Assembly: GCA_963580455.1 (NCBI GenBank)
Contig: OY756958.1
Coordinates: forward strand, 7,204,501 to 7,268,500
Reading direction: 5' to 3'
DNA: 64,000 nucleotides
DNA from: Euonymus europaeus
Taxonomy: Eukaryota > Streptophyta > Magnoliopsida > Celastrales > Celastraceae
Shown in pieces: positions 31,591 through 43,930 of the stretch (its first letter is position 1; each line of letters begins with the position of its first letter). A program made the translations under genes and the position numbers. Below the pieces are notes generated by a model. It saw nothing but the letters and a program-made list of their open reading frames with translations, was not told the origin of the DNA and ran no database searches.

Positions 31591-33570
31591 AGCACGCAAG
31601 AACACATTTAAAACCATTTTTTTCTTCTCATTTTCGTTCTCTGAAATCAACCATGAAGACTGGCGACACAATCACCATCATAACATTTGCATGTGCAGCA
31701 ATCAAGTACAAACTGCATAATTAAAAAAATTTGTTCACTACCACTCAGGCACACACACATTATTTACACAACCTCACTACAGTTCTCACTTAGTAAGATG
31801 GGAGTTTTTGTCACTCAAGTGTTTACAAAGCTATGTTTACTCTCATATGAATTCATAGGTGGCTGTCATATGTTTGCGTGTCCACCTGCCTTAATGTCTA
31901 CTAAAATTTCCATTCCACAAATCAGAAGGATTTTCAACCTTTTTAGGTTAAATGGAACATGGCAGAAATGGCTTTTAATTTGAAAATCACACTTCAATAA
32001 AGAGGCTTAATCAAGGTAAAACACATCAAAATCATCTCAAAATAAAGGGCATAAAAGATGGCATCAGCTGATCATAATAGGGTTAGACAAAAGCATGGTG
32101 TAAGGTCTTTACTTAAATGAGCTACATGTCATAACATGTTCCAAAAGCCAAAATAAACAGTCAACCACTCGGAACACTATCCTCAATCACCTTCATAACA
32201 TCCCAAAATGCACTGCACCCTTCTACTCCTTCCCAACAAGAACAAAACATAACCATCTTCACGATAAAGTCCAGTCTTGGATCATGTTGCACATCTCCTT
32301 CTGTTGTGCCTCATAATGCTATTGAGAAACCCTCATATCCTCTAAAATCAAATATTAACTCACCTATGTGAAATTAGAAATCACCACATGTCGTTCTACA
32401 TGCAACCCTCAATTCTTCCACACCTCCTCATATTCTAACTTTGCCTTTGGTGACAAACCGCTCAATCACTTCATCATTGTCACTCGGGCTGTCAAAATCC
32501 TCAACCGCTTTCTCCTTGCTTTTGATCGCAATCATCTTCTTACTCTTTGAACTTCTTTTGGACGTTACTGCTCTTCTCTAGCTACTAGGAGAAAAGGAAT
32601 AAGAAATTGGAAAGGGTACGACAGAATAGGGTCCCATTCTAAACCATAAAGAGGTTTTAATAAGTTCAGAATTTGCGGCCGCCAAGGTCGCAATTCAAGC
32701 TACAATTCTTTTATTTTTTTAATGAATTCAATAGCCATTCAATCCTCGGCTAGAGCCCTCAATTCCTGCGGTCGTACCTTACTTGGATTTCCGGCATGTT
32801 CACATATCGTATTTGATTCACCACTTAATACCCTCAACTTATACTCACAAACACATGTTCCCTCATACTTCTCTATTCCAAACTTTATTACTATACCTAC
32901 CTCACCATTATCACCACGACTCCAACTCCCTTTTACTTAAAATCCCATAGTGGAATCCCGTTCTTCATGACTTAAGGAACATGTATGACACAACTCAAGA
33001 ATGAGATTGTGTAGATAATATGGTGGATAAAGAAATTTAGAAGAATGGGTTCACATGAGTCATTAAACTAAAGGTAGGCTAAAAATCATCAAAGGTTACC
33101 TTCGCCATTTCCATGGAATAGAACATAGTATTTACTTCAGATGGTTTAATGCATGTTCTAGCTATGCACACCTATGATATTCATTCACACACAAGAAATA
33201 TTTCTGGAGGCTACTCACTCAACTTGTGTGTTCAAATAACAATTATGCCAAATAGACATTCATTACCAATAATTATTCACGAATCATACTACATACTAAC
33301 ACATTTCATGATGATCTAGATTTTGTTCGCCAATTCTAAAAGTCTCAAAAATTTTTGTCAAAAGCAAATTCCCCTCCCCCAAACTTGAAAACAGCATTGT
33401 CCTCAATATGAAATAAAGAGAAAAATGAAAATTTGCATTGGTGAAATTAAATTGATATGGAAATAAAAGGGAGACTTAAGCTTGTGAAAAATGATAAATG
33501 AGATGCTCCTCCACATGGGTTATGAAGTGCTGAATTTAGTGTCGTTAGCTTGACATACTCATGAATGCCA
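31591..33570 (-). other. Athila 3' region after integrase
   Basis: About 2 kb where Athila/Calypso elements may carry an additional, envelope-like ORF. No frame longer than about 100 codons and no recognisable motif remain. A second polypurine-like tract is at 33370-33405. Whether an extra ORF once existed here cannot be judged by eye. Confidence 0.45.
33370..33405 (-). promoter_or_regulatory. Internal polypurine-like tract
   Basis: Minus strand TTGAGGACAATGCTG, then CAAGTTTGGGGGAGGGGAA, about 165 bp after the integrase end. It copies the pattern of the tract at the 3' LTR (TTGAGGACAAG...AAGTTTGGGGGA). Confidence 0.6.
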
Positions 33571-34110
33571 TCAATGACCAACAAAGTGGAGATACACCAG
33601 CTCCTTCAATGGGACTGAAGTTGTGTCCCAATAAGGCGTCACCTGATGTCCATTAATCTTGAAAGTATTCTCAAAGTCCAAATGCTTCAATTCAAGTGCA
33701 CCATGAGGGAACACATAATGCATTAAATAGGGGCCATGCCATTTGGATTTGAGTTTTCCTGGAAAATGTTTCAAATGGGAATTATATACTAAAACCTTTT
33801 GACCCATATGAAATTCTCTGCGCACTAGATGTTTGTCATGATACCTCTTCGCATGCTCCTTATAAAGCTTGGCATTCTCATAAGCATCTTGTCGCAATCA
33901 TTCCAATTCATTCAGTTGCAAACTCTGCCTATCTCCAGTAGCTTTCATATCAAAAATTAAGTTGTTTAATTGCCCAATATGCACGATGCTCCAACTCAAC
34001 TAGCAATTGACACTCTTTCCCATAAATCAAGTGAAAAGGAGACATTCTAATAGGTGTTTTGTAGGTGATTCGATACTCTCATAGAGCATCGTTCAAGCGC
34101 TGTGACCAAT
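33571..34110 (-). pseudogene. Athila integrase C-terminal part
   Basis: Minus-strand text runs from YRITYKTPIRMSPFHLIYGK and VELEHRAYWAIKQLNF into an open frame at 33897-33571: AYENAKLYKEHAKRYHDKHL, FHMGQKVLVYNSHLKHFPGK, LKSKWHGPYL and NGHQVTPYW. These are close to the C-terminal integrase segment of Athila/Calypso elements. The catalytic core, toward 34830, is too damaged to place the three acidic residues. Stops occur near 33900 and 33945. Confidence 0.75.
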
Positions 34111-34829
34111 TCGACCGAGTTGGGTTAACCATTTTGCAATGGCATTTGATGACGGGTAGATATGTTCCCAGTCTATTGGCACCTATCACAATTTCTACAA
34201 AAAATTCCAAGCATCTTTAAAAATAGTATTCCAATAAAAACCTGCTTGAAATACTTTAAACACTGTCTTTTTTCGGCCCAAAGTGCCCACCACAGGCATA
34301 TGAATTGCAATGCCTTAGCAACTCTTGGTGCTCACTCTGTGCAACATATCGGTGAATTACTTGGTCTGGAAAGATCTTGAAGAGAAAGGAATCATCTCAT
34401 AAGTAATATTTAACCCATGAAACTATTTGTTTCCTCTCCTAGTAAGACAAATCAGATGAACAAGACTTAGTAACAAGATAATTAACAATGTCTACATACC
34501 AAGGAATTTCGGCAATGCTGAGAAGTTACACATATGGTAAAGATTCGCCCAGAGGAAGCTCTTCACCGTCTTGTTTCCGGAAAAAGGCAAGATAGATGGT
34601 TGAAAACCACATTCTCGACTCCCTTCTTGTCTTTTATCTCCAAATCAAATTCCTGCAAAAGAAGAATCCAACGGATGAGTCATTGTTTTGCATATTTCTT
34701 GGTCAATAAATATCGTAATGTTGCATGGTCGGTGAACACTATAATGCGATACCCAATGAGGTATGATATGAATTTTTCTAATGCAAACACCTCAGCCAAC
34801 AATTATTTTTTTGTGGTGGAGAAATGCAA

Positions 34830-36210
34830 CTGAACGTTATTCAGTGTGCATGAGGCATAGTAAAAAGCATACGACATTTTTTTTTCTTTCCATTGACCCA
34901 AAACAATCCCTAAAGAATAAATCACACATTAATTCAAAAGGTAGGGTCCAATCTGGGGATGCCATTATAGGCGCTGCAGTAAGAGTAGTTTTCAACTGTT
35001 CAAAAGCGATTCGGCAGCCCTCAGTCCACACAAATTCAACATCTTTTTTCAACAAAGCGCACAATGGTCTAGAAATTTTTGAAAAATCCTTTATGAACCG
35101 TCAGTAAAATCCTGTATTTCCCAAGAAACTGCATACACCCTTGATGTAGTTTGTGGAGGCAATTTTGATATAATCTCTTTGCTTTGTCAACTGCAATTCC
35201 ATGATTTGAAATCAAGTGTCCTAAGACTATGCGTTCTTGCACCATAAAGTGACACTTCTCCCAGTTGAGAACATGGTTAGTTTCCTCACACCTCTCTAAA
35301 ACCAACCGAAGATGCTCCAAAAAATCATCAAAATTGGACCCAAACAAACTAAAATCATCCATGAAAACTTCAATGAATTTTTCCACCATGTAAGAGAAAA
35401 TGCTCATCACGCACCTTTGGAATGTAGTTGGAGTGTTATATAGTCCAAAAGGCATGCGACGATATGCAAATGTGTCTTATGGACATTTAAAAGTGGTATT
35501 CTTTTGATCTTCAGATGCTCTAACTATCTGATTATAACCACTATATCTGTCAAGAAAACAATAATGAATATGCCTCGCTAACCTCTCTAACATTTGATCA
35601 ATGAATGGCAAGGGAAAGTGGTCATTTCTTATTGTAGAATTCAACTTCCTATAATCTATGCACACTCTCCAACCCGTGGTCATCCTAGTAGGAATCAAGT
35701 CATTGCTCTCATTCTTAATCATAGTAATATACTTTTTTCGGCACGACATGTATTGGGCTCACCCACTTGCTATCTGAAATACGGTATATCACCCCCACAT
35801 TCAACAACTTCAAGATCTCCGTCTTGACAACATCTTTCATGTGTGAGTTCAATCTCCTTTATGCTTTCCTAGTGGGCTTGGCATCATTCTCCACAAAAAT
35901 TTTGTGCATGGACCGAGTAGGACTTATTCCTTTTATATCTACAATTGTCCATCCCAAACCTGTCTTATACTTTCTAAAAATCCTGATCAATTTCTCCTCC
36001 TCTCCCAAAATTAGGTTGGCAGCCACGATTATTGGTAATAAATTATTGTCTTCCAAATAAAGGTACTTCAAGTGACTGGGCAACTCTTTCAACTCCAAGT
36101 CAGGTGCTTTCACTGTAGATGAAACAAGAGATGTATTAGTTAGTGTCAATTGTTCGAAAGGAGAAGTATTTTTACCACCATATGGTTGATCTAGTTGCAG
36201 CGTGAACAAC
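34830..36210 (-). pseudogene. Athila reverse transcriptase
   Basis: Blocks in order: MFTLQLDQPYGGK; ELKELPSHLKYLYLEDNN with LPIIVAANL; RRLNSHMKDVV and VSPIHVVPKK; GWRVCIDYRKLNSTIRNDHF with PLPFIDQMLERLA; YCFLDRYSGYNQI (Arg for the usual Gly); RRMPFGLYNTPTTFQRC; and the catalytic FMDDFSLFG near 35355. After it come LNWEKCHFMVQERIVLGHL and, at the start of RNase H, FIKDFSKISRPLCALLKKD. The FMDD form and block texture are those of Athila. A few stops split it into four open pieces. Confidence 0.85.
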
Positions 36211-36369
36211 TTTCTCTCTGCGTTCCTCCTATTCCTGATCGCTTATAGGTATTTTTGGACTATCGAAACTTTCAATCAAAACAGCCTCTACGGAATCTTC
36301 TCGTGAAACCTGAAAAACCTTACTCATAAGATCATCAATAAATGCACACTAAAATGATCACTATGATCA

Positions 36370-36748
36370 TCATGCGATTTAACTATTTCAAACACACTTA
36401 AATTCTAGTTCTTGGTCATTTACTCTCATGGTAACAGTACCCTTTTTCACATAAATTTTCATATCAACAGTTCTCATAAATGGGCGACCAAGTATAATCG
36501 GCAAAGATGATGAAAATGGACTCTCTTTCGTATCCAACACAACAAAATTAGCAGGTAAGATCTAATTATTCATATTTATCAACACATCTTCTAAAATTCC
36601 CCTAGGTCTCTAAACACTACGATCTACCAATTGGAGAGTAATAGAAGTTTCCTAAAGCTTACCCAACCCAACTTTCTCATAAATTGAGTAAGGCAATAAA
36701 TTTATGCTTGCATCTAAATTTGTTAATGCCCTTTCAAAAAATTGGTTC
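36370..36748 (-). pseudogene. Athila protease, 3' portion
   Basis: Begins at the insertion site of element B with FFERALTNLDASINLLPYSI, where a D-x-GAS triplet is expected and Asn-Leu-Asp-Ala-Ser is read. It continues through RPRGILEDVLINM and SLPIILGRPFMRT. Stops are present at three places. Its 5' partner lies to the right of element B. Confidence 0.7.
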
Positions 36749-37283
36749 TGATGACATCTCAAACCCATAAGTTACGAAGACTATCAGTTCAGCTTCGAAC
36801 AAAGGCTTCCTCGGTTCGTTGATATACTTCCTCGGATTGACGATCTTCTCGTTTGGGGGGCTGTCCTATATTAATGAGCAAACGTAAGCTAAAGGCCCGC
36901 CAGAGAGTGTTCTCTAGCGTTGGCTCTCCGATGCTTAAGTCAGATGCTAGCACAAAGAAGCACTCCGAAGAACACTGCTCAGTGTTCTTGGGAAAAGAGT
37001 AAATAGTATTTTTTGTGAAAGAGTTGTGTATTTTACTTGTGGGGCAACCCCTTTATATAGTGAAGGTGGTTTCCATTAATAGAATTCAAGTGGTGGTGAA
37101 TAATACCTTGCCAAATGAAGAAGTTACAATTTTACCAGGAGTTACCGTTCCGAAAGATGGGCACCGAGAAGAACAACTTCATTTCTCGGTACCGAACAAT
37201 GGAAAGTAGAGTAGAATTTTCGATGTCGCTGACAGCTCTCCCACGCGTCTTATTCCCAGTAGAGAGGATAATTATCCTCATCA
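36749..37283 (-). repeat. Element B left (3') LTR
   Basis: 535 bp, TGATGACATC to CCTCATCA. The TATA box (minus) is at 37051-37062. The R-U5 dyad at 36900-36917 has one damaged arm (TCTCTAG for TCTCTGG). The polypurine tract follows at 37284-37301. Confidence 0.9.
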
Positions 37284-37516
37284 TTTGTCTCCTCAGACCT
37301 GTGATTGGTCATTTGGAACGACCAATGAAAGGTCTGGCTTACCTGTCGTCTTTATGGATTGGCTTACCCAAGGGTGGCAATGATGACAAGACCTCAGAGG
37401 GTCTGGATTGAATCTGAGTTGATCTAACGGTTCTGCGATGAGCAGGGGCTGTGTGGTCCAGATGAGAGAATGCCAAGGGACTCGTGATCGGGTCTGTTGA
37501 CCGGTGCGGTCTTCTA

Positions 37517-37526
37517 CTATAAATAG
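37517..37526 (+). promoter_or_regulatory. TATA box of the element B antisense gene
   Basis: CTATAAATAG, 146 bp upstream of the start codon at 37663 and 234 bp inside the end of the LTR. Confidence 0.6.
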
Positions 37527-37662
37527 GGAAGACGTCGCTTTCGACGGTCACATACTGCTAATTTTGAGAGCTCCGAGCTTAGAGTTTTTCGAGCAAACAT
37601 ATTCTTCCCATACCGAGTGTACTTTATTCCTCGTCCTCGTCTTCGCTATCAGGAATGAGAAA

Positions 37663-39723
37663 ATGTCTTCCCCTTCCTCAGATAGTGTTGGTAATTTGTT
37701 AGAGGATGCCGATTTAGGTTCTTCTCCATCTACCTCTACTTCCCCCTGTTAGGAAGGAATCCTAGGCTTCCCTTAGCAGAACATTCTTTCTTCACCCCTC
37801 CTGGGTTCGAGGCTCCTCTACAGAAAGTCCGAGCAGCAGGTGATGGTACTAGGGAGTCTAGAAACCTAAGTTGTAGCCTCACTGCCTCTGAGGTGGAAGC
37901 CCAATGCAAACTGTTTAGAATTCCCTATCCTTGCAGGCCGGTGCCTGAGGGGGTGTCTCCATTCAATCCTCAACACGGGGAGTTTGTCATTTCCACTACT
38001 GCTCTTTCATATGGGTGCCGGATTCCTTTGGCTCCGGCCATATGTTCATTCTTTTCTTGGTTTGACATCTGCCCTACCTGTTTAGCCCCCAACTCTTGGG
38101 TGTTCCTCGGCACAATACTCCATTATTGTGACAAGCTCCATGTTCATTTTTCTTGGAATGCCCTTCAGCACATCTTTTCACTATGCAGAGCCCCGAGGAA
38201 TCCTGAGTTATGTTACTTGAAGTTTAAGAAAGGCCTAGTGGCTCCTAAGTATTCCTCTTCCGATCATCATTGGAAATCCAGTTTTTTTTTTTCGGATGCC
38301 TTTGGGTGAGGACGAGGTTCTACCTTTTAGAACCTCATGGGCACTCCCCAAATTCAGCAAGTTTTAGCGTTTGCCTCAACTTTCTCACGAGGAGCTTGAC
38401 TAGTATCTGACCCTCAAGCAACCTTTCACCAAACCTTCCATCCCCCTCGTATGCCGGGTTGTAGACTTTACAAGGGCACATAGGTCCGAGCGAGCAATGA
38501 AAGGTAGGGACTTGCTCTTGCTCGGTTTTATCTATGTACCTGCTTTGTTTTCTCAACTTGTTTGTTAATTTCTTGCTGTATTTTTCATATATGTCTTCGG
38601 CTGCTGAGTATCTGAAGATGCAGAAAAAGGCGGCGACTTTGGGCCAGAAGAGGAAACCGTATGGGGAGGCCGATCCGAGCAAGAGGAAGAAGGTTCCCGC
38701 TGGAAGAATCTGTCTCAAACCTGGCCTAGGAAAAGACCTAGGTCGGGGACGCGGGGTGTATATTTGCACACCACCGTTTCAATCAATTGGTTCTCCTTCT
38801 CGAGTCTCGGACACGCGCTCCTCGTCTTCTCCTCATCGAATGGGGGATGTCCACTCTCCCCAGTGAAACATTCACATCTCCGACACAGTGGCCAACTCTC
38901 AAGTGGTCTTGAAAATTCTTGAGAAGCTCTCTCTCCCCTCGGATCAGCGGCGAGCTGAAGAGATGTCTACCGAGGAAAAGATGGAGGCCTCTGCTGCTGT
39001 GAAATTTATGGAGGTATTAACCTTTCCTGGCTTTGTCAAAGTATTTTTTCGGTTTTCTTTTATAACTTGTTTCATTGTTGCTTTTAGCTGGCCTCCCTTC
39101 TCGGGAAACTCTCTGTCGATTTTCGGAGCTCGGCGGCCGAAAAGAGAACTACTGCCCAGGAAATCCTCCTGCTCAAAGAGGCCTTTGGTCGGACTGAAAC
39201 AGCACTACAGCTTTCTCGGTTGGATCTCCAGAAGGCCCAGGAGTCCGAGGCCCTTTTGGCCACCAAGATGAAAGAGACCGAGGAGGAGCTGGCGAGGCAA
39301 CGGTCGATTGCAGAAGCAGAAGGGGCCCGGATGTTCGAGAGCGGTTGCTAATCTGGTGTTTAGGATTTCAAGGACTCCACAGAATTCTAGTTTACCCTTA
39401 AGCAAAAGGGTTTTTTCTGCTTCCATGCTGCGGTCAAGGAAGCTCGGAGGTTCCTTGCTAGCAAAGGCCAGAGCTCGAAGATTATGGACGAGCTGTGTCT
39501 TGGCCTGGCTGGGAAGGACGATGTGGACGTTGTCAAGGAGGAGGCGTACGAGCAGTTCCGCCTTCTTTAGGAGGACGGGGACGACGAGGAGGACATTGAG
39601 GCGTATATGGACACTGATGTTCCTCTCCTCCCTTCGGATGACAATGCTCCCCTTGACCTCGCTTAAACTAAGGAGCCTGAGAATCAGCCAGTTACTGAGA
39701 AGCCAGTAGATGTAGACAACTAG
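37663..39723 (+). pseudogene. Antisense gene of Tat element B (three exons, full-length layout)
   Basis: Exon 1 (37663-38503): MSSPSSDSVGNLLEDADLGS, then a TAG after SPC (a short intron ending near CTACAG at 37822 is possible), then the domain PYPCRPVPEGVSPF, TTALSYGCRIPLAPAICSFF and HHWKSS. A run of 13 T's near 38283 shifts the frame. Intron 1 (38504-38588) has lost its acceptor: CAT where A has CAG. Exon 2 (38589-39013): MSSAAEYLKMQKKAATLGQK, basic RKKVPAGR, a TGA near 38865, then MSTEEKMEASAAVKFME. Intron 2 is 39014-39087 (74 bp). Exon 3 (39088-39723) is predicted coiled coil (LLLKEAFGRTETALQLSRLD, TKMKETEEELARQRS), then a FHAAVKEARRFLASKGQS block shared with C, and the acidic end PVDVDN. 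At least four lesions are present, so it is dead. Confidence 0.7.
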
Positions 39724-40203
39724 CCATTTTTTATTTTTTATTCCGTTCTACTGTTATTTTGGAAATGTTTCCTCGCTTTTTATGTGAATGCCTTTGTTAT
39801 CAACGAAGTTTATTTTCTTGTCGCCTTTTGTGATTCCCATTAGTCTACCTTCGTTTATGCTCGGATATTGTAATTTAAAACGTTTTAAACTGTAATAGAT
39901 CCGAGCATACCCACTTAGTTGCTATGGCCGAGACTCTTCTAGGTCGTAGCAAATTTTTTTTAACTTGGTTGCTGTAACTCAATGGGGTTGAGTTGTAACA
40001 TGCTCGGCCATTGTAACTTAGATAAAATAAGCTGTAATGTACCAGAGCGGTGTACTGTGAATCTTGATAAGAGAACGAGCTACTTTCATTCAAATAAGAA
40101 AAAGTCATAAGCCTCATGTAAGGAATGAGTGGGAAAAAGGAATTCTTAAATACATGCCGACAAAAAAAAGTTAAATGTAATATCTTCGGAGGTTTTCAAC
40201 ATT
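39724..40203. other. Spacer between convergent genes of element B
   Basis: Holds one unit of the repeat duplicated in element A. The hairpin here is AACTCAA/TTGAGTT at 39976-39994 (A: AGCTCAA/TTGAGCT). Both the antisense gene and integrase end here, and AT-rich text with AATAAAATAAG-like words could serve as polyadenylation signals. Confidence 0.6.
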
Positions 40204-41215
40204 CTAGGGTCGCATCTCTCCTGGTTTCTCGAGATTCTCCAACTTGTATGTTCCATCCAACATGACGCTGGTAACTCGAAAAGGGCCTTCCCAAGTCTCC
40301 CCGAGCTTACCAGGGTGTTTTTCAGCTGCAGTGACTTTCCTGAGGACCCAATCTCCCTTGGAGAACCTCCTTGTTCAGACCCTCTTGTTGTGGTAATGGG
40401 CTGTTCTCTGCTTGTAGGCTGCAGTCCTGATCCGAGCAATCTCTCGAGCTTCTTCTAGTAGATCCAGATTGTTAAGGAGCAAGTCGTTGTTCTCTGACTC
40501 ATTGAAGTTAACAATCCGGGGAGTGGGGACCCCGATTTCTACTGGAGTGACAGATTCTGATCCAAATATTATGGAGAATGGCGTTTCTCCCGTTGACGTT
40601 CTTGGCGTGGTCCTGTATGACCAAAGGACACTGTGGAGCTTCTCAGTCCAAAGTACCTTAGCTTGGTCAAGACGAGTTTTTAGTCCCTGAAGAATGATAC
40701 GATTGGTTACTTCAACCTGACCATTGGCTTGAGGATGCGCTACGCCAGTGATTCTAAGGTTGTTGCCCAACTCGTCACAGAATTCTCGGATGTTCGCACT
40801 CACAAACTATCGACCATTATCTGTAATGAAGATTCGAGGAACGCCATAGCTACAGATGATGGTTTTCCAAATGAAGTCTTTTACCTTGTGGTCGGTGATG
40901 GTTGCAAGAAGCTCGGCCTCAACCCATTTTGTGAAGTAGTTCACTGCCACTATGAGAAACTTCCTTTGGGCTATTGCCTGAGGAAAGGGTCCCAGTAGGT
41001 CTAGCCCCTATTGGGCAAATGGACCAGGGTTCTCGATGACAGTCATCTCGGATGGTGGGAGGTGAGGTACATTAGCATGTCTTTGGTATTTGTCACACTT
41101 ACGTACCAAATCCTCGACATCTTTCCACATATTCGGCCAATAATAGCCACAGCTCAAAACCTTGTTAGCTAATATCCTTTCTCCTGCATGGCTGCCACAA
41201 ACTCCTTCATGCACT
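40204..41215 (-). pseudogene. Element B integrase
   Basis: Zinc-binding part: HEGVCGSHAGERILANKVLS, WPNMWKDVEDLVRKCDKYQR (the second Cys of the CC pair is Tyr: CDKY for CDKC), then PHLPPSEMTV. Core: AVNYFTKW with Asn (AAC at 40939-40941) at the first catalytic Asp, ITDNG for the second, and QANGQVEVTNR with the Glu. A frame runs from 40803 to 40375 and a stop follows at KRV; the C-terminal GTYKLENLEKPGEMRP is recognisable in another frame. The enzyme would be inactive. Confidence 0.8.
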
Positions 41216-42330
41216 TCTCGGAGAGCATACTGAGACTCCCGTGGAGCAAGGCACTTAAGGTAAAAGAGCGTGAAAGATCTTCTGTAGAGCGTTACTTGAA
41301 TGATTGAATACCTCGCTGCCCTTGCTCGAAGATTCCTAGCCTCGTTCTTATCCTTAGATAACACTCTATCTGTGAGGAAGGTTCGTATAGGATCCATCCA
41401 AGACCATTCAGTGTTAATCTCGATGATATCCCTAACAAAGATGCTCAGCTTGGGCAATATCTCTATCCGCACTGACAAGGCCTCGTCTTTTTTAGAGGTA
41501 GATGCTAGGCGAGCTAGCACATCGGCTTGCTGATTCTCTTCTCGAGGCACTCTCCGTATTTCAATGCTCGAAATTTCACTCATCAGCTCTTTAGCTTTTT
41601 CCAAATACTTGATCATATTGGAACCTCTCGCTTCATACTCGCCACGAACCTGGTCGGTGACGAGCCGAGAGTCACTGTTAACCACCAAATTGCGCACCTC
41701 TAGCTCAATTGCCAACTTTAACCCAGCTAGGAGCGTTTCATATTCAGCCTCGTTATTGGAAGCTTTGAATTGAAAATGGAGAGCGTATTCAGTAGTCATG
41801 CCCCCTGGCCCGAGAAGTTGAATCCCTGCTCCACTTCCATTCTTGTTTGAGGAGCCGTCGACAAAGAGCTCCCATAGGTCATGCTGTGCCTCTTCCCCTA
41901 AAGGATGTTGGCACTCTATGATAAAGTCTGCCAGAACTTGAGCTTTGATGGCTTGCTTCGGCTTATAGTGGATATCAAACTCACTGAGTTTGATTGACCA
42001 TTTAATGAGTCTTCCCGACGTATCTGATTTCTGCAGTATGCTCTTGAGTGGTTGGTCGGTCAACACTGTAATTGTATGAGCTTAAAAGTAAGGTCGTAAC
42101 TTCCTAGTTGTTGTTACCAATGCCAGAGCCAACTTCTCAGCTCTGGCGTATCTTTTCTCAGTCTCAGTGAGGACTTTACTGGTGTAGCATATTGGCTTTT
42201 GGACCTTGTCCTCCTCACTAATGAGCACAGCACTCACTGAGTGCTCGGTAGTGGCTAGATAAAGGAATAACGGTTCCCCATCTTTCGGAGAAGTGAGTAG
42301 AGGTGACTGGCTTAGGTAAGACTTTAGTTC
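41216..42330 (-). pseudogene. Element B RNase H pair
   Basis: The frame at 42066-41008 is long and open: LTDQPLKSILQKSDTSGRL, then the archaeal-type RNase H with WELFVDGSSNKNGSGAG, FKASNNEAEYETLLAGL and SDSRLVTDQVRGEYEARG. It is upstream of integrase in the same frame. The preceding gypsy RNase H (SAVLISEEDKVQKPICY, KRYARAEKLALALVT) is separated by a TAA (CAA to TAA) near 42083. The layout matches A and C. Confidence 0.8.
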
Positions 42331-43930
42331 TTCAAAAGCTTTTTGCCAATCTTCGTTCCAATAAAATTTGTCGTTTGTTTGAACGCATTAAAGAAATGTT
42401 TGCACCGATCTCCTGACCGAGCGAGAAAACGGCTTAAAGCTGTTGTTCATCCCGTCAGCTGCTGAACCTCCTTCTTGTTCCTTGGGGCCTACATATTGAC
42501 TATTGTTGATACTTTTTCGGGGTTGACCTCTATTCCTCGTTTGGAGATGAGAAAACCAAGGAACTTGCCCGAGGAGATGCCAAACGCACATTTCTCCAGG
42601 TTAAGCTTTATTCCAAACTTCTTCAAGACATTGAATACTTCCCGCAAGTCTTCCAAGTGGTCCTCGGGTTTCTTACTTTTGACAACTATATCATACACAT
42701 AATCCTCGACCGTCTTACCGAGCATTGGGGAGAATATTTTATTAACAAGTCTTTGGTAAGTGGCTCCAGCGTTCTTCAGCCCAAAAGGCATAACTTTATA
42801 GCAATACCTGCCTTCAAGAGTGACAAACGAGGTGTGATTCTCGTCAGCTTGATGCATTTGGATCTGATGATATCCAGAATAGGCATCGAGGAAGCTAAGG
42901 AGACTCTTTCCCAAAGGTAGCATCGACCAGTTGGTCTATCTTAGGTAGGGGGTAGCTATCCTTTGGGCAGGCCTTGTTTAGGTCGGTGAAGTCAACACAC
43001 ATACGCTACTTACCATTCTGTTTTGCCACCATAACAACGTTGGAGAGCCACTCCGAGTATTGGACTTCCCGGACGAATTCAACATCCAGAAGCCTGCTAA
43101 CTTCGGTTTTGATGGCCTCCTGCCTGTCTTGTTCAAAATTTCTCTTCTTTTGTTTGACCGGTCAGCTGCCAGGTTTTATGCTGAGATGGTGAGTGATAAC
43201 ATCAGCGCTTATGCCAGGCATCTCGTCCGCGCTCCAAGCGAAAGTGCTGATGTTTTCCAAGAGGAGACTTGTCAAGCTTTCGCTTAAGTCTTTTGCAAGC
43301 TCGGATCCATGGTATAATTTCCTCTCCGTCCCCTGCTCGACATCAATAGTAATGAGCCGTTCAGCGGGGGTCAGCTTCGGGGTGCTGATGTTGTGATCAT
43401 CAAGCAATTCTAGGACTGAAACTGGTTTTTTCTTGTCCTTCAAGTCTGTGACATACATTTGCCGAGCCAATTTCTGGTCGCCCTACTCGAGCTCTATTCC
43501 CCCGTTTGTGGGCAATTTCATCTTCAAATAATAGGTAGATACCACTGCTCGAGCTCTGTGAAGCTGTGGTCGGCCAATTAGAGCATTATAGGGGGTCTTT
43601 ACGTCTACGACGAGCAACTCTACCATAAATAGATTTGATCTCGGGAAATTCCCTAAGGTTATGGGTATATTGATCATCCCTACAGGGACGACCTACTCTC
43701 CCCTGAAACCCTAAAGGGGGGAGGAAAACTTCTTCGGGCTTTCTCTTGGGATGTTCATCTGCTTGAAGGCATGGTAGAAAAGAACATCCACTACGCTCCC
43801 ATTGTCGACTAGAATCTTCTTTACCATGTAATTAGCAATGACTGCCTCAATGACTAAGGCATCGTCATGAGGCTGATGCAGGCCATCTCCATCCCTCTCC
43901 AAGAATACTATCTTCTCATCATCTATTCGG
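42331..43930 (-). pseudogene. Element B protease and reverse transcriptase
   Basis: Protease: KKILVDNGSVVDVLFYHAF with the Asp-Asn-Gly triplet and, after two stops (near 43710), LLVVDVKTPYNALIGRP. RT: ISTFAWSADEMPGI, RMCVDFTDLNKACPKD, SFLDAYSGYHQIQMHQADEN and MPFGLKNAGATYQRLVNK. The catalytic box reads DYVYDIVV: the first Asp of YVDD is Tyr (codon at 42693-42695, GAT to TAT), which should abolish polymerisation. Stops lie before VKQKKRNF (43160) and before RMCVDF (43010). Confidence 0.85.

Noticed and set aside
31591..33570. An envelope-like ORF after the Athila integrase
   Set aside because: Some Athila elements have one, but no frame or transmembrane segment could be recognised here.
39308..39709. 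133-codon plus-strand frame rich in Arg and Ser in element B
   Set aside because: It is a shifted frame over exon 3 of the antisense gene; the true frame gives the coiled coil shared with element C.
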